A stretch of 45,457 nt of DNA, from positions 1 through 45,457 of the forward strand of contig CAKPXF010000022.1 of the NCBI GenBank assembly GCA_934201705.1. The letters run 5' to 3'. How positions within the stretch are numbered: position 1 is the first letter of the stretch; each line of letters begins with the position of its first letter. Both the position numbers and the translations under genes were made by a program. Source of the DNA: an uncultured Bacilli bacterium (lineage in GTDB: Bacteria; Bacillota_I; Bacilli_A; RFN20; CAG-631). The notes beneath the pieces were generated by a model. That model did not search any database, was not told where the DNA came from, and worked only from the letters and a program-made list of their open reading frames with translations. Below are positions 1 to 8,449 of the stretch, piece after piece.

Positions 1-1944
1 TTCATTATATGAAAGTGTATCTTGGTATTCATGAGCAGCCATAGGTATTTTTAAAGTATCTTTACTAATTTCATTTTTATTAGCATCAAATAGCTTATTA
101 CAAATATCACATTCATAATGGCCTTTTACTCCATCTTTAGTACATGTTGCTTTTACCTCTTCAACCCACTTATAAATATGTTTTTCACTAGTTTTGATTG
201 CATTATTATTTTGACTTATATAACCATCATTTGAAAATTCCTTAGCTACATTAACGCTACCTTCAATGTTACATGTTTGCCAAGCAACATTCTCTGGAGC
301 ACTCATTATAAAGAATAAGAAATCTCCTTCTTTTAAATAATAAGAATTAGTAAAATCAACACTTCCAACACTAGCATTTAATTCATAGCTGTTTACTTCA
401 TATTGTATATTATTTGATTCAATTACTACCTTATATAATGCATTTGCCCAAGTAGTTGAAGCATTTCCTTTAAGATTTACCTTACAATTACTTTTAGCTG
501 TTAGCTTTACAAAGACATTTTCATTTTGACACCCTGCTCGCCACTGCCATGTTTGAACTATATTTCCTTGATCGTTAGTAGATGTATTTAATCCACATAA
601 AAATGGTAAGCCATCTACTTCAAAAATATTGAAATCATTATAAATATTTTCAGAAAAGTTTCCATAATAGAAATTAACAAATAGTTCTGTTAATTCACTT
701 ATTTCTTTATTATTTTTAGCATAATCTTTAACCATTTCTTCAAAGGAAATAGTAGAAGTTAAAAATTGATTTTTATAATAAGCTTCATCAAATACTAAAG
801 AGTTTTTTATAATAGCCTCAAAATTATTTGTTTGCCAAGCCACTCCATCATTTGCATCGACTACAAAATATAATATATCATTCGCCTTTAAAGCATAAGT
901 TTTTGTAAAATCTACTATACCATTGGCTACTAATTCTTCATTATATAGTTCTTTTTTTACGTTACTAGTTTGTAATACCATTCTATAAATAGCACTAGCC
1001 CATAAAGATGTTGCCTTAGCATTGAATGATATAGCCATATCCTCATTAGCTTTCATTTTTAAAATTGCATTTTCATTTCCACAACCACCACGAATTTGGA
1101 AATCCCATAGCATAACTCCTTGATCAGATGCTATGCCGTCTATTGTATATAAACCATCGTTTACATAGCTAAGTGGTAATATTTCATTATCAATATCACC
1201 ATACATTAATGAATATTCAATATTATTGCTTGTGCATGTATTTGTTTTGCTAGCTGCCATTTGTTTAAATATGTTATTATATGTATTAGTTGATCCTATT
1301 TGAACATTATATAATACTTCACTGTATTCTTCCTTATTAGCAGTAATATTCCCCGTTATTGAAGCAACCTGACCATCACTTGTTGAATGCATATAGAAAT
1401 AGATGATATCATTAGCCCTAGCATAATATGTTCCACCATAATAATTATCTTCAACTGTTCCACTTTTTACTTGCTTTGAATTTAAAGTAAATAAAGAGTC
1501 GTTATGCTTTAAAGCAGTATTAAAGCTTGAAGCTGTAGCCCATTGATTTGTCTGTTCAAATGTATGAATTGCTATTTTACAATCTTCTTTAATCTTTAGC
1601 CTTAAGATGGTATCATATTCCACCCCTGTTTTATATTGCCATCTAAATGCAGCATTACTTGATGAATCTAATGTTTGATTATTAAGAATTATTCCTGAAT
1701 CAGTATATGCAAATGAATTAAATTTATCGCCACTTATACTTCCATATCCTAAAAGATAATCGAAAATATCTCCTTTAGTTTCACTTAAAGATGGATTAAC
1801 TGCATCTGGTAGATCTAAGAATTGTGAAACACTTTCACTAGCATGCAAAACATTTTTGTTGTTTGTTTCATTAAATAAAGCAAAAGCCGAAACAAATGAA
1901 AATACTACAAGCAACAAAGTGCTGATATTTTTACTTTTTTTCAT
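1..1944 (-). CDS. Secreted repeat-containing surface protein, 3' end cut by window edge
   Basis: The frame is open for 648 codons from an ATG at 1944, preceded by a strong AAGGGGG ribosome site, to the window edge, so the C-terminus is missing. Residues 1-23 form a signal peptide (MKKSKN, then a hydrophobic stretch ending SAFA). Three diverged copies of one domain follow, at about residues 99-205, 278-395 and 463-585. Each has an aromatic start (RWQY, LWDF, TWQW), a W-A-[ST/N]-A-type core (QWATAS, LWASAI, TWANAL) and an aromatic strand near the end (IIYFYM, ILYFVV, FLFFIM). Around 601-640 comes a CTKDGVKGHYECDIC-type segment with paired cysteines, of a kind common in gut Bacillota surface proteins. 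The domains look like beta-sandwiches, perhaps carbohydrate- or host-binding; function is unknown. No anchoring motif is visible because the end is missing. Confidence 0.85.
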   Translation of the reverse strand, partial: MKKSKNISTLLLVVFSFVSAFALFNETNNKNVLHASESVSQFLDLPDAVNPSLSETKGDIFDYLLGYGSISGDKFNSFAYTDSGIILNNQTLDSSSNAAFRWQYKTGVEYDTILRLKIKEDCKIAIHTFEQTNQWATASSFNTALKHNDSLFTLNSKQVKSGTVEDNYYGGTYYARANDIIYFYMHSTSDGQVASITGNITANKEEYSEVLYNVQIGSTNTYNNIFKQMAASKTNTCTSNNIEYSLMYGDIDNEILPLSYVNDGLYTIDGIASDQGVMLWDFQIRGGCGNENAILKMKANEDMAISFNAKATSLWASAIYRMVLQTSNVKKELYNEELVANGIVDFTKTYALKANDILYFVVDANDGVAWQTNNFEAIIKNSLVFDEAYYKNQFLTSTISFEEMVKDYAKNNKEISELTELFVNFYYGNFSENIYNDFNIFEVDGLPFLCGLNTSTNDQGNIVQTWQWRAGCQNENVFVKLTAKSNCKVNLKGNASTTWANALYKVVIESNNIQYEVNSYELNASVGSVDFTNSYYLKEGDFLFFIMSAPENVAWQTCNIEGSVNVAKEFSNDGYISQNNNAIKTSEKHIYKWVEEVKATCTKDGVKGHYECDICNKLFDANKNEISKDTLKIPMAAHEYQDTLSYNE

Positions 1945-1965
1945 AGTTTTCCCCCTTGAATTGAT

Positions 1966-1987
1966 ATATAAACAGTATTGTTTATAT
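1966..1987. promoter_or_regulatory. Perfect 9-4-9 palindrome upstream of surface-protein gene
   Basis: The arms ATATAAACA and TGTTTATAT are perfectly complementary around a GTAT centre. The site ends 22 bases before the start codon at 1944, between the promoter region and the ribosome site. There is no T-run, so a terminator is unlikely; an operator for a dimeric regulator, or a hairpin in the 5' leader, fits better. The regulator family is not recognisable, and the site does not match a CcpA cre box. Confidence 0.5.
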
Positions 1988-2124
1988 TTATTTTAATGCT
2001 TTTTAATTAATTAAAAAAGTTAAATAAGGGTATTTGACCAAAAGCAAACAATATTAAATTAAATAACCATTTTTTGGTATTATTAATGCCATTCATTATA
2101 ATAAGGTGTGAAATGACAACATGA

Positions 2125-2350
2125 TGCCTATATCATCAATTGCTTGTAACCTATAAATTAGTCTACTTCAATAAGTATGTGGACGTGGTTTGAGCATACT
2201 TCTTCCATTATTGTTACTTCTTTAAATGCACATAGTCTTCTTATTATCTGACAAATTTCTGTTCTTTTCATTTTATAAAATACTTCCATTCTATTTTTTT
2301 ACACAAATACTATATGATATTTATAAACTTAAATTATTGTCATTCACTTG
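2125..2350 (-). pseudogene. Decayed IS200/IS605-type Y1 transposase (tnpA) remnant
   Basis: Read on the minus strand in one frame, this gives YKYHIVFV, a stop, KNRMEVFYKM, then an open stretch (2271-2158) with RRLCAFKEVTIMEE and NHVHILIEVD, another stop, then FIGYKQLM. This follows the IS200 family TnpA order: the KYHIVF start, the LCxxKxVxIxE region, the catalytic HUH (here HVH in place of PDHVHML) and the FxGYLKGK helix. In-frame stops, small deletions and loss of the C-terminal tyrosine region show that it is dead. The family assignment is from remembered motifs. It marks a past insertion next to the regulator gene at 2502. Confidence 0.75.
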
Positions 2351-2426
2351 ATAATCCTCCTTGATATAAAAAATCTAAATTAATGGATTGTTTCAATACA
2401 GCACTTTTTGTTCTATTTCATAAGAG

Positions 2427-2476
2427 TTTATTGTTGCATTTATTGTTGCATTTATTGTTGCAAGATGCTGCAATAA
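2427..2476. repeat. Three tandem 12-bp repeats plus dyad before regulator gene
   Basis: TTTATTGTTGCA is repeated three times without a gap (2427-2438, 2439-2450, 2451-2462). The last copy is followed after AGA by TGCTGCAATAA (2466-2476), which is complementary to TTATTGTTGCA at 9 of 11 positions, so the array ends in an imperfect dyad. It lies 25-75 bases upstream of a gene whose product has a C-terminal helix-turn-helix. An autoregulatory operator array is the simplest reading; slippage-prone phase variation of promoter spacing is another. Confidence 0.7.
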
Positions 2477-2501
2477 AATCAAATCAAGGTGGAATGATTT
2501 T

Positions 2502-3791
2502 ATGTTTGAAACAAGTAATGTTGAATTCAAAAGAGAATTAAATGATAAATTTGAAAAAGAAGTAGTTTCATTTCTTAACGCAAAGGGTGGTCATATATTT
2601 ATCGGTATAAATGATGATGGTTCTACATATGGAGTTGAAAATATTGACGAATTACAATTAGCAATTAAAAACATGATAAAAGATCGAATATCCCCGTCCC
2701 CTGTTGGCTTTTTTGAAATAATAGTTGAGCAAAAGGATAGCAAAAATATACTGCATATAATTATTGCCTCTGGAAACGAAAAGCCATACTATGTCAAAAA
2801 ATATGGAATGTGTCCTCAGGGAGCATATACAAGAGTTGGCAGTTATTGTGTGCAACTAACTGAAAAACAAATCTTTGATTTATATTCAAGAAGGACACGT
2901 ACTTCATTAATTAATATAATTTCTCCAACACAAGAATTAACATTTACACAATTAAGAATATATTACGATGAAATAGGCTATCAATTTACTTCAAATACAT
3001 TCAAACAATTTCATTTTCAATTAGAAACTAGCGAGTATAATTATTTAGCATATTTGTTATCTGATCAAAATGCTTTAGTAATAAATGTTGGTAAATTTAA
3101 AGGAGATAATGTTGTTGAACTAGAAGAAATGAAGTCTTATTCAAATCAATCATTAATCAAAACAACTCACGAAATTATTGAATTCATTGACAAGCAAAAT
3201 AAAATATTTACCACAATCACTTCGTCAAAAAGAAAAGATGAGTATTTATTTGATTCCATAGCAATGAGAGAAGCTATTGTCAATGCTTTAGTTCATAGTG
3301 ATTACAGATATGAAAACACTCCAACATTTAGAATATTTGATAATCATATAGAAATAATATCTGTTGGTGGACTCCCTGAAGGAATAGAAAAAAGTGAATT
3401 TTTAAGTGGATATATGTCTCCAAAAAACCCACAATTAATGAAAATTTTTAAAGACTTGGGTTTTGTTGAACATATGGGAACTGAAATTATTAGAATACTA
3501 AGTAAGTATGATGAATCTATTTTCACTTTTTCTTCTAACTTTATTAAAGTTTCTATTCCGTTCAATAAAGAAAAAAATAGTTCTAATAGCAATGAAACTT
3601 CTACTAAAAATGTATCAAAACGTCAACTTAAAATAATGGAATTAATTAAAGAAAATTTAACTCAAGATGAAATTGCTGATAAATTAGGTGTTTCTCGTTT
3701 TACTGTCATAAGAGATATTAAACTTCTTGAACAAAATGGTTTCCTTTCTAGAGTTGGTTCAAATAAAACAGGATTTTGGAAAATAAATTAA
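2502..3791 (+). CDS. AlbA_2 / HATPase / HTH putative transcriptional regulator
   Basis: 429 residues, starting at ATG 2502 behind an AAGGTGG ribosome site. Residues 1-125 match the Schlafen AlbA_2 putative DNA-binding fold: ETSNVEFKRELN, then SFLNAKGGHIFIGINDDG. Residues 250-350 carry the C-terminal ATP-binding-like region typical of this family, with AMREAIVNALVHSDYRY and VGGLPEGI. Residues 372-425 form a helix-turn-helix (LTQDEIADKLGVSRFTVIRDIKLLEQNG). Family members are often called ATP-dependent DNA helicase RecG-related or transcriptional regulators; no helicase motifs are seen here. It is the only clear plus-strand gene, flanked by a dead transposase and a bidirectional terminator, which suggests acquired DNA. 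The target may be its own upstream repeats. Confidence 0.85.
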   Translation: MFETSNVEFKRELNDKFEKEVVSFLNAKGGHIFIGINDDGSTYGVENIDELQLAIKNMIKDRISPSPVGFFEIIVEQKDSKNILHIIIASGNEKPYYVKKYGMCPQGAYTRVGSYCVQLTEKQIFDLYSRRTRTSLINIISPTQELTFTQLRIYYDEIGYQFTSNTFKQFHFQLETSEYNYLAYLLSDQNALVINVGKFKGDNVVELEEMKSYSNQSLIKTTHEIIEFIDKQNKIFTTITSSKRKDEYLFDSIAMREAIVNALVHSDYRYENTPTFRIFDNHIEIISVGGLPEGIEKSEFLSGYMSPKNPQLMKIFKDLGFVEHMGTEIIRILSKYDESIFTFSSNFIKVSIPFNKEKNSSNSNETSTKNVSKRQLKIMELIKENLTQDEIADKLGVSRFTVIRDIKLLEQNGFLSRVGSNKTGFWKIN

Positions 3792-3808
3792 TAAATTTAA
3801 CAGTCGTT

Positions 3809-3850
3809 AAAAAAGCAACATTGTATTGTCTACTTTGTTGCTTTCTTTTT
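3809..3850. terminator. Bidirectional rho-independent terminator
   Basis: Arms AAAGCAACA (3812-3820) and TGTTGCTTT (about 3835-3843) pair across a 14-base loop. A T-rich tract follows on the plus strand (CTTTTTG), and a run of T follows on the minus strand (A-run at 3809-3814). It sits between the convergent ends of the regulator gene (3791) and tldE (3872) and can serve both. Confidence 0.85.
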
Positions 3851-3871
3851 GTATTTGTTAGTTGTATTTCT

Positions 3872-5191
3872 TTATTTACCTGAAACAGCAACATTTTTAA
3901 CAACAACAGATGGTGTTAAAGTACCATTTAATGCTAAAAATGAATCGTTTCCAACATCTACAACATTCTTTAATAAATCAAATAAATTACCAGCAATAGT
4001 AATTAAATTAACTGGTGTTGTAATTTTACCATTTTCAATTCTGAATCCACTAGCTTGTAAAGAAAAATCACCAGAAATAGTATTTAAGCCTGAATGTACG
4101 CCAGCTACATCAGTAATTTGAATGCCATTATTAATTGATTTTAATAAATCGTCAACAGTCTTCTTAGAAGGCTTTACATAAACAAATGAAGTATCAACGC
4201 CAATTTGTGAGCCACCATAGCCATTACCAGTTGAAGTAGTATTAGCTGATTTTGCTGCTTCTATATTATATAAAAATGTCTTTAACACACCTTTATCAAT
4301 GATTGCTTTCTTACTAGTAGCAACTCCTTCATCATCAAATGAGCGATAAAAATATGGATATTTCTTACAATGAGGGTCTTCAATTACAGTTAGCTTTTTA
4401 GAAGCTATTACTTGATTTAGCTTATCCTTTAATAATGATCTATTTTTATTAACATTATCACCAGAAATTGAAATTAAGCATTTATTAAGTAATGATGCAA
4501 ATACATCTGGGGCAAATAATACCTTATACTTTTTAGAGTCACATGGTGTTCCATTTAATGAATTAATAGCATCACTACATGCTTTGTTAACAATATTATC
4601 AATATTAACATCATCTAAATTATTAAACAATTGATACATTCCACCAGTTCTAGTATCTTGATTTTCTTTAGCAACAACATCAAGATATACATAAGCATAA
4701 TTAGTCTTATATGATAGCTTTAACCCCTTTGAATTAATAATTTTTTCTGATTTAACTGCTTCACTATAATGAACACCTGATACTTCTTTAATTTTCTTAT
4801 CATAGTTAAAGGCTTTTTCTTCAGCTAATAAACATAAATCAATTTTCTTACTTGGTGATGTTTTTTCAAGAGCATCGTTATAGGTTTTAAACTTACTATA
4901 TTTTTTAGAACCTTCAAAGATTTCTTGAGCAACCTTATCTTCAATTAATAAAGAATCACTAGCCATTTCCTTAAGCAATTGTATAACGTTTGAAAAGTTT
5001 TCTGTTGAAGCAGATACCATATTACCATTAATAATTCCACGAATATACAATGTAGAATTTTCACTAACATTATATTTTTCAACCTTTTTATGGAACACTT
5101 CTATTGATAATGTTTTATTTTCAACAACTTTAAATTCAATATCTTCAAAGTTTAATTCTTTTGCTATTTCAAAATATTTTTTAAAGTTCAT
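3872..5191 (-). CDS. TldE/PmbA-like metalloprotease partner subunit
   Basis: 439 residues of the TldD/PmbA superfamily (N-terminal alpha/beta domain, then the beta-rich C-terminal domain with TGNGYGGSQIGVDTSF and FSLQASGFRIENGKITTPV). It lacks the HExxxH zinc motif, so it is the non-catalytic PmbA/TldE-type partner of the neighbouring TldD. The pair forms a heterodimeric zinc protease that degrades unfolded peptides and in some bacteria matures ribosomally made peptides. The ATG overlaps the tldD stop (ATGA), with AGGAGG upstream, so the two are translationally coupled. It ends before the bidirectional terminator at 3811-3850. No peptide precursor gene is visible nearby. Confidence 0.9.
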   Translation of the reverse strand: MNFKKYFEIAKELNFEDIEFKVVENKTLSIEVFHKKVEKYNVSENSTLYIRGIINGNMVSASTENFSNVIQLLKEMASDSLLIEDKVAQEIFEGSKKYSKFKTYNDALEKTSPSKKIDLCLLAEEKAFNYDKKIKEVSGVHYSEAVKSEKIINSKGLKLSYKTNYAYVYLDVVAKENQDTRTGGMYQLFNNLDDVNIDNIVNKACSDAINSLNGTPCDSKKYKVLFAPDVFASLLNKCLISISGDNVNKNRSLLKDKLNQVIASKKLTVIEDPHCKKYPYFYRSFDDEGVATSKKAIIDKGVLKTFLYNIEAAKSANTTSTGNGYGGSQIGVDTSFVYVKPSKKTVDDLLKSINNGIQITDVAGVHSGLNTISGDFSLQASGFRIENGKITTPVNLITIAGNLFDLLKNVVDVGNDSFLALNGTLTPSVVVKNVAVSGK

Positions 5192-6582
5192 TTTATCTTT
5201 CCTCCTGTTCCACCAACTAAAATAGATTTAACACGAATTGTTGGTTGTCCTACATCAGCTGGAATTGAACCAGATGCAGCACCACACATACCTTGCTCTC
5301 TATATAAGTTATTAGCAATCATATCAATATTAAATAATACCTTAGCACCATTGCCTATTAATGTAGCACCTTTAACAGGCTTAGTAATTTTTCCATCTTC
5401 AATTAGATAGCCCTCATCAACGGCAAAGTTAAAATCACCAGTTGCCGGATTTACAGAGCCACCACCTAATGATTTAGCATATAAGCCAAATTTTGTGGCC
5501 TTAATAATTTCTTCTCTTGTTGAAGTACCATTACCAATAAATGTATTAGACATACGAGATGTTGGCTCATATTTATATGATTCACGTCTACAAGCACCAT
5601 TACCATCTTCATTCATAGCACGGCCATTAAAGTTATCAACCAAGTAATTAACTAGCACACCGTCTTTAATTAATTGATTTCTTTGTGTCTTATTACCTTC
5701 ATCATCAAAATTAGCAGATCCCCAACCGCCATCAATTGTGCCATCATCATAAGCATTAACTATGTTAGAAGCAACCTTTTGGCCTTTTTTGTTAGAAAAT
5801 ACCGATAAATTTTTACTTACAGCACTAGCTTCAAGGCCATGTCCACAAGATTCATGGAAAATAACTCCACCAAAACCATTTTCAAGAACAACACTCATCT
5901 CACCAGATGGGCAATCATCAGCATCAAGCATAGTAACAGCACATCTTGCTGCATCACGAGCAACATCTTTAACATTCATCATATCCTCAAAGAATTCAAA
6001 GCCTCTTTGAGCACCAGGCCCTTTACTTCCTGTTTGCATAGCATTTTCCTTACTAGCAATAGCAGTAATAAAGAATCTTCCACGAGTTCTATTATCCTTA
6101 GCTATTTTTCCATCACTATTATAAATAGTAACCTTTTGATTATTAAAATAGTAAACTAAATCTACCTTACTAATTCTTTTATCATAATTTTTTGCAGCAT
6201 CATAGGCTTCTTTAAATAAAGAAAGCTGATGGCTTAAAGGTACTTCATTATATGGCTTTACTGGTTGATTTTTCTTTTTTGATTTTTCAAGTACTAAAGT
6301 ATCAACAGTTTTTATTCTTTCTCCTTTAAAGCTTTCCTTTAAGCTACTTGCAAGCTTTAATAGATTTTTAAAGGATACATTATTTGTATATCCATAAACA
6401 CTTTTATCGTTTTTCAAGATTCTTATACCACAACCATATACGTTAGAAGTTGTAATTTTAGAAACTTTACCATCTTCATAGAAGCAACGCTTTATATTTG
6501 TATCTTCAAAGAAAAGCTCACTATAATCAGCACCAGTTTCTAATGCTTTATTTAATATTTCTAATATTTCTTTTTGTTGCAT
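5188..6582 (-). CDS. tldD: TldD-like zinc metalloprotease, catalytic subunit
   Basis: 464 residues, close to the normal TldD length. The zinc motif HESCGH is at residues 243-248 (H243, E244, H248), inside GGVIFHESCGHGLEA. The C-terminal GMCGAASGSIPADVGQPTIRV segment supplies the conserved cysteine region of the family. It is first in the tldD-tldE operon, with promoter at 6602-6629 and ribosome site GGGGTGA before ATG 6582. Known role of the family: with TldE it cleaves unstructured peptides threaded into a central chamber. The stop is TGA, overlapping the next start. Whether it processes a ribosomal peptide here cannot be said. Confidence 0.93.
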   Translation of the reverse strand: MQQKEILEILNKALETGADYSELFFEDTNIKRCFYEDGKVSKITTSNVYGCGIRILKNDKSVYGYTNNVSFKNLLKLASSLKESFKGERIKTVDTLVLEKSKKKNQPVKPYNEVPLSHQLSLFKEAYDAAKNYDKRISKVDLVYYFNNQKVTIYNSDGKIAKDNRTRGRFFITAIASKENAMQTGSKGPGAQRGFEFFEDMMNVKDVARDAARCAVTMLDADDCPSGEMSVVLENGFGGVIFHESCGHGLEASAVSKNLSVFSNKKGQKVASNIVNAYDDGTIDGGWGSANFDDEGNKTQRNQLIKDGVLVNYLVDNFNGRAMNEDGNGACRRESYKYEPTSRMSNTFIGNGTSTREEIIKATKFGLYAKSLGGGSVNPATGDFNFAVDEGYLIEDGKITKPVKGATLIGNGAKVLFNIDMIANNLYREQGMCGAASGSIPADVGQPTIRVKSILVGGTGGKIK

Positions 6583-6601
6583 AATTTCACCCCTTTGTAT
6601 T

Positions 6602-6629
6602 ATTATACTATTTTTTTTAAATTTTTAAA
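6602..6629 (-). promoter_or_regulatory. Promoter of tldD-tldE
   Basis: On the minus strand a TATAAT box (6602-6607) lies 16 bases downstream of TTTAAA (6624-6629), about 20 bases before the start codon at 6582. The -10 is perfect and the -35 is weak. It begins directly after the terminator of the upstream operon, so the pair has its own transcription unit. Confidence 0.6.
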
Positions 6630-6662
6630 GCAACTTTTTATTTATTTTTATAATGTTTCTTT

Positions 6663-6695
6663 AAAAAAAACTATAAAGATTCAATTTCTTTATAG
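6663..6695 (-). terminator. Rho-independent terminator of the lysS-ylbF operon
   Basis: On the minus strand CTATAAAGA and TCTTTATAG form a perfect 9-bp stem with a 7-base loop, followed by eight T residues (6663-6670). It begins four bases after the ylbF-family stop codon. Confidence 0.93.
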
Positions 6696-6698
6696 CTA

Positions 6699-7010
6699 TT
6701 ACTCTCCAATTATTGTAACTACCTGTAAAAGTAAGCTTTCAAGCTCATTTTTACAAACAATATAATTATTAATCAACGGATTGTTTATAAATTCATTTTT
6801 TAATACTTCTAAATAGCTTTTAGCTTTTTTATATTCATCTATTTGGTTGTTTTTTAAATAATTCTTCATTTCATTTTGAGTTTTTTTTATGGTATTTAAT
6901 AAATCGTTTAAATATTTATCATTTAATATAGCATTTTTTATTTTAAAAAACTCTTTAGCTTCATTAGTATTTTTTAATTCATCATTAATTTCTTTAGCTA
7001 AGCTATTCAA
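6699..7010 (-). CDS. YlbF/YmcA (RicA-like) family protein
   Basis: A small, fully helical, charged protein of about 103 residues (LNSLAKEINDELKNTNEAKEFF, IKKTQNEMKNYL), matching the Com_YlbF family. In Bacillus subtilis, ymcA (ricA) lies right after miaB (ymcB), and the same order here supports a RicA-like role in the complex with YlbF and YaaT that affects RNA maturation and development. I place the start at TTG 7010 because GAGGGTGA lies 5-8 bases upstream; a GTG at 7019 is also in frame but sits on the ribosome site. It overlaps the end of miaB (stop at 7003). Confidence 0.75.
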   Translation of the reverse strand: MNSLAKEINDELKNTNEAKEFFKIKNAILNDKYLNDLLNTIKKTQNEMKNYLKNNQIDEYKKAKSYLEVLKNEFINNPLINNYIVCKNELESLLLQVVTIIGE

Positions 7011-8445
7011 CTTCTTCACCCTCTAATGTATATGTTTTAGCCTTAGTAATTTTAACATTAACAATATTTCCAACCTTACTAATATCACCTTTAAAATTAA
7101 CAAGCTTATTATCTTCAGTATAGCCAGACAATATTTCTTCATTTTTCTTTGAAGGTCCATCAACTAAAACCTTAACAATTTTGCTTTCATATGTTTTATA
7201 TTTTAATAATTCATATTTAGCAATTGTAGCAGTTAGCTTATTAAAACGAAGCTTTTTAGTTTCCATTGAAACATTATCTTTCATTTTAGCAGCTGGTGTT
7301 CCAACACGTGGTGAATAAATAAAAGTAAAAGCACTATCATATTTTACCTCTTCACATAGCTTTAAGGTATTATTAAATGCTTCTTCTGTCTCATTTGGAA
7401 AGCCAACAATAATATCAGTAGTTAAGGAAACATTAGGTATTTTTTCTCTTATTTTATTTACTAATTCTAAATATTGCTTTGAATCATAACGACGACCCAT
7501 TAAACGTAATATTTCATCATCGCCTGATTGTACAGGAAGCTGAATATGCTTCATAATATTTGGATATTTAGCGATAACATCGATTAATTCATCACTAAAA
7601 TCCCAAGGATGAGATGTTGTAAATCTAATTCTATCAATACCTATTAGAGCTACCTGCTCCATTAATTGAGCAAATGATAAATCATTAATATCCTTACCAT
7701 AGGCATTAACATTTTGACCTAATAATGTTACTTCCTTATAGCCCATTTCCTTTAATTGCTTTATTTCATTTAATATATCAATAGATTTTCTACTTCTTTC
7801 TTTTCCACGAGTATAAGGTACTATACAATAAGTACAAAACTTATTACAGCCATACATTATATTAACCCAAGCTTTATATGTTGATTCACGACAAGAAGGT
7901 AAATCCTCTTGAATATCACCTTGATTTGATAAAACACTACATACTCTTTCATTTGCTAAAACAGCATCCTTTATTAATGATGGTAATTGATGGATATTAT
8001 GAGTTCCAAAAATTAAGTCTACTTGCTGATATTTACTTAATAATGTATCAACAATATGCTCTTGCTGAACCATACAGCCACAAACGCCAATTAATAATCC
8101 AGGATTCTTTTGCTTTAATGATTTTAAGGTTCCAATTTCACCAAACACTTTTTTTTCAGCATTTTCTCTAACACAGCAGGTATTTAAAATAATAATATCA
8201 GCATTATCAACACTATCTGTTTGTGTATAACCAAGCTCACGTAAAATACCAGCAATTACTTCTGAATCTCTTAAGTTTCCTTGACAGCCATATGTTCTAA
8301 TAAAGTATTTTTTATTAGCTCCATAGCTTTTAAAATCCTCCGGAATAACAACACTATTATATTCATATTCGGGATTTTTCTTAAGATCTCTAACTGCTGC
8401 TAATTTCATATTTGGTGATGAAATTATATTTGTATATTTTTTCAT
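7003..8445 (-). CDS. miaB: MiaB, tRNA-2-methylthio-N6-dimethylallyladenosine synthase
   Basis: 480 residues. It adds the methylthio group to i6A37 of tRNAs using S-adenosylmethionine and two [4Fe-4S] clusters. The UPF0004 domain has cysteines C54 (TYGCQGN), C90 (NTCCVRENAE) and C124 (GVCGCMV). The radical-SAM cluster cysteines C200, C204 and C207 are in YGCNKFCTYCIVPYTRGKERSR, cited here only by its core. A TRAM domain closes the C-terminus. The usual TYGCQMN reads TYGCQGN here, a harmless-looking substitution. The ribosome site AGAGGGT precedes ATG 8445 and overlaps the end of ispD, so it is coupled to the operon. Confidence 0.95.
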   Translation of the reverse strand: MKKYTNIISSPNMKLAAVRDLKKNPEYEYNSVVIPEDFKSYGANKKYFIRTYGCQGNLRDSEVIAGILRELGYTQTDSVDNADIIILNTCCVRENAEKKVFGEIGTLKSLKQKNPGLLIGVCGCMVQQEHIVDTLLSKYQQVDLIFGTHNIHQLPSLIKDAVLANERVCSVLSNQGDIQEDLPSCRESTYKAWVNIMYGCNKFCTYCIVPYTRGKERSRKSIDILNEIKQLKEMGYKEVTLLGQNVNAYGKDINDLSFAQLMEQVALIGIDRIRFTTSHPWDFSDELIDVIAKYPNIMKHIQLPVQSGDDEILRLMGRRYDSKQYLELVNKIREKIPNVSLTTDIIVGFPNETEEAFNNTLKLCEEVKYDSAFTFIYSPRVGTPAAKMKDNVSMETKKLRFNKLTATIAKYELLKYKTYESKIVKVLVDGPSKKNEEILSGYTEDNKLVNFKGDISKVGNIVNVKITKAKTYTLEGEEVE

Positions 8446-8449
8446 ATAT

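Larger units (their letters stand above)
1945..2501. other. 557-bp gene-poor accessory region
   Basis: No intact gene is seen here. It holds the 5' region and a palindrome of the surface-protein gene (1966-1987), the remnant of an IS200/IS605 transposase (about 2125-2350, minus strand), and three 12-bp direct repeats plus a dyad (2427-2476) just before the gene at 2502. Between about 1990 and 2120 I see only AT-rich sequence with a short ACCA-TTTTTT-GGT dyad near 2068-2080 and nothing I can name. Confidence 0.6.

Noticed and set aside
2068..2115. Possible copy of the TAATGCCA operator half-site near 2085
   Set aside because: Only a single half-site without its inverted partner; not enough to link it to the 27134-27152 operator.
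2401..2476. CRISPR-like array (three short repeats)
   Set aside because: The repeats are 12 bases long and directly abutting, with no spacers and no cas genes.
3849..4121. Plus-strand 90-residue open frame opposite tldE
   Set aside because: It lies antisense within tldE, has no ribosome site and overlaps the terminator; a shadow of the real gene.
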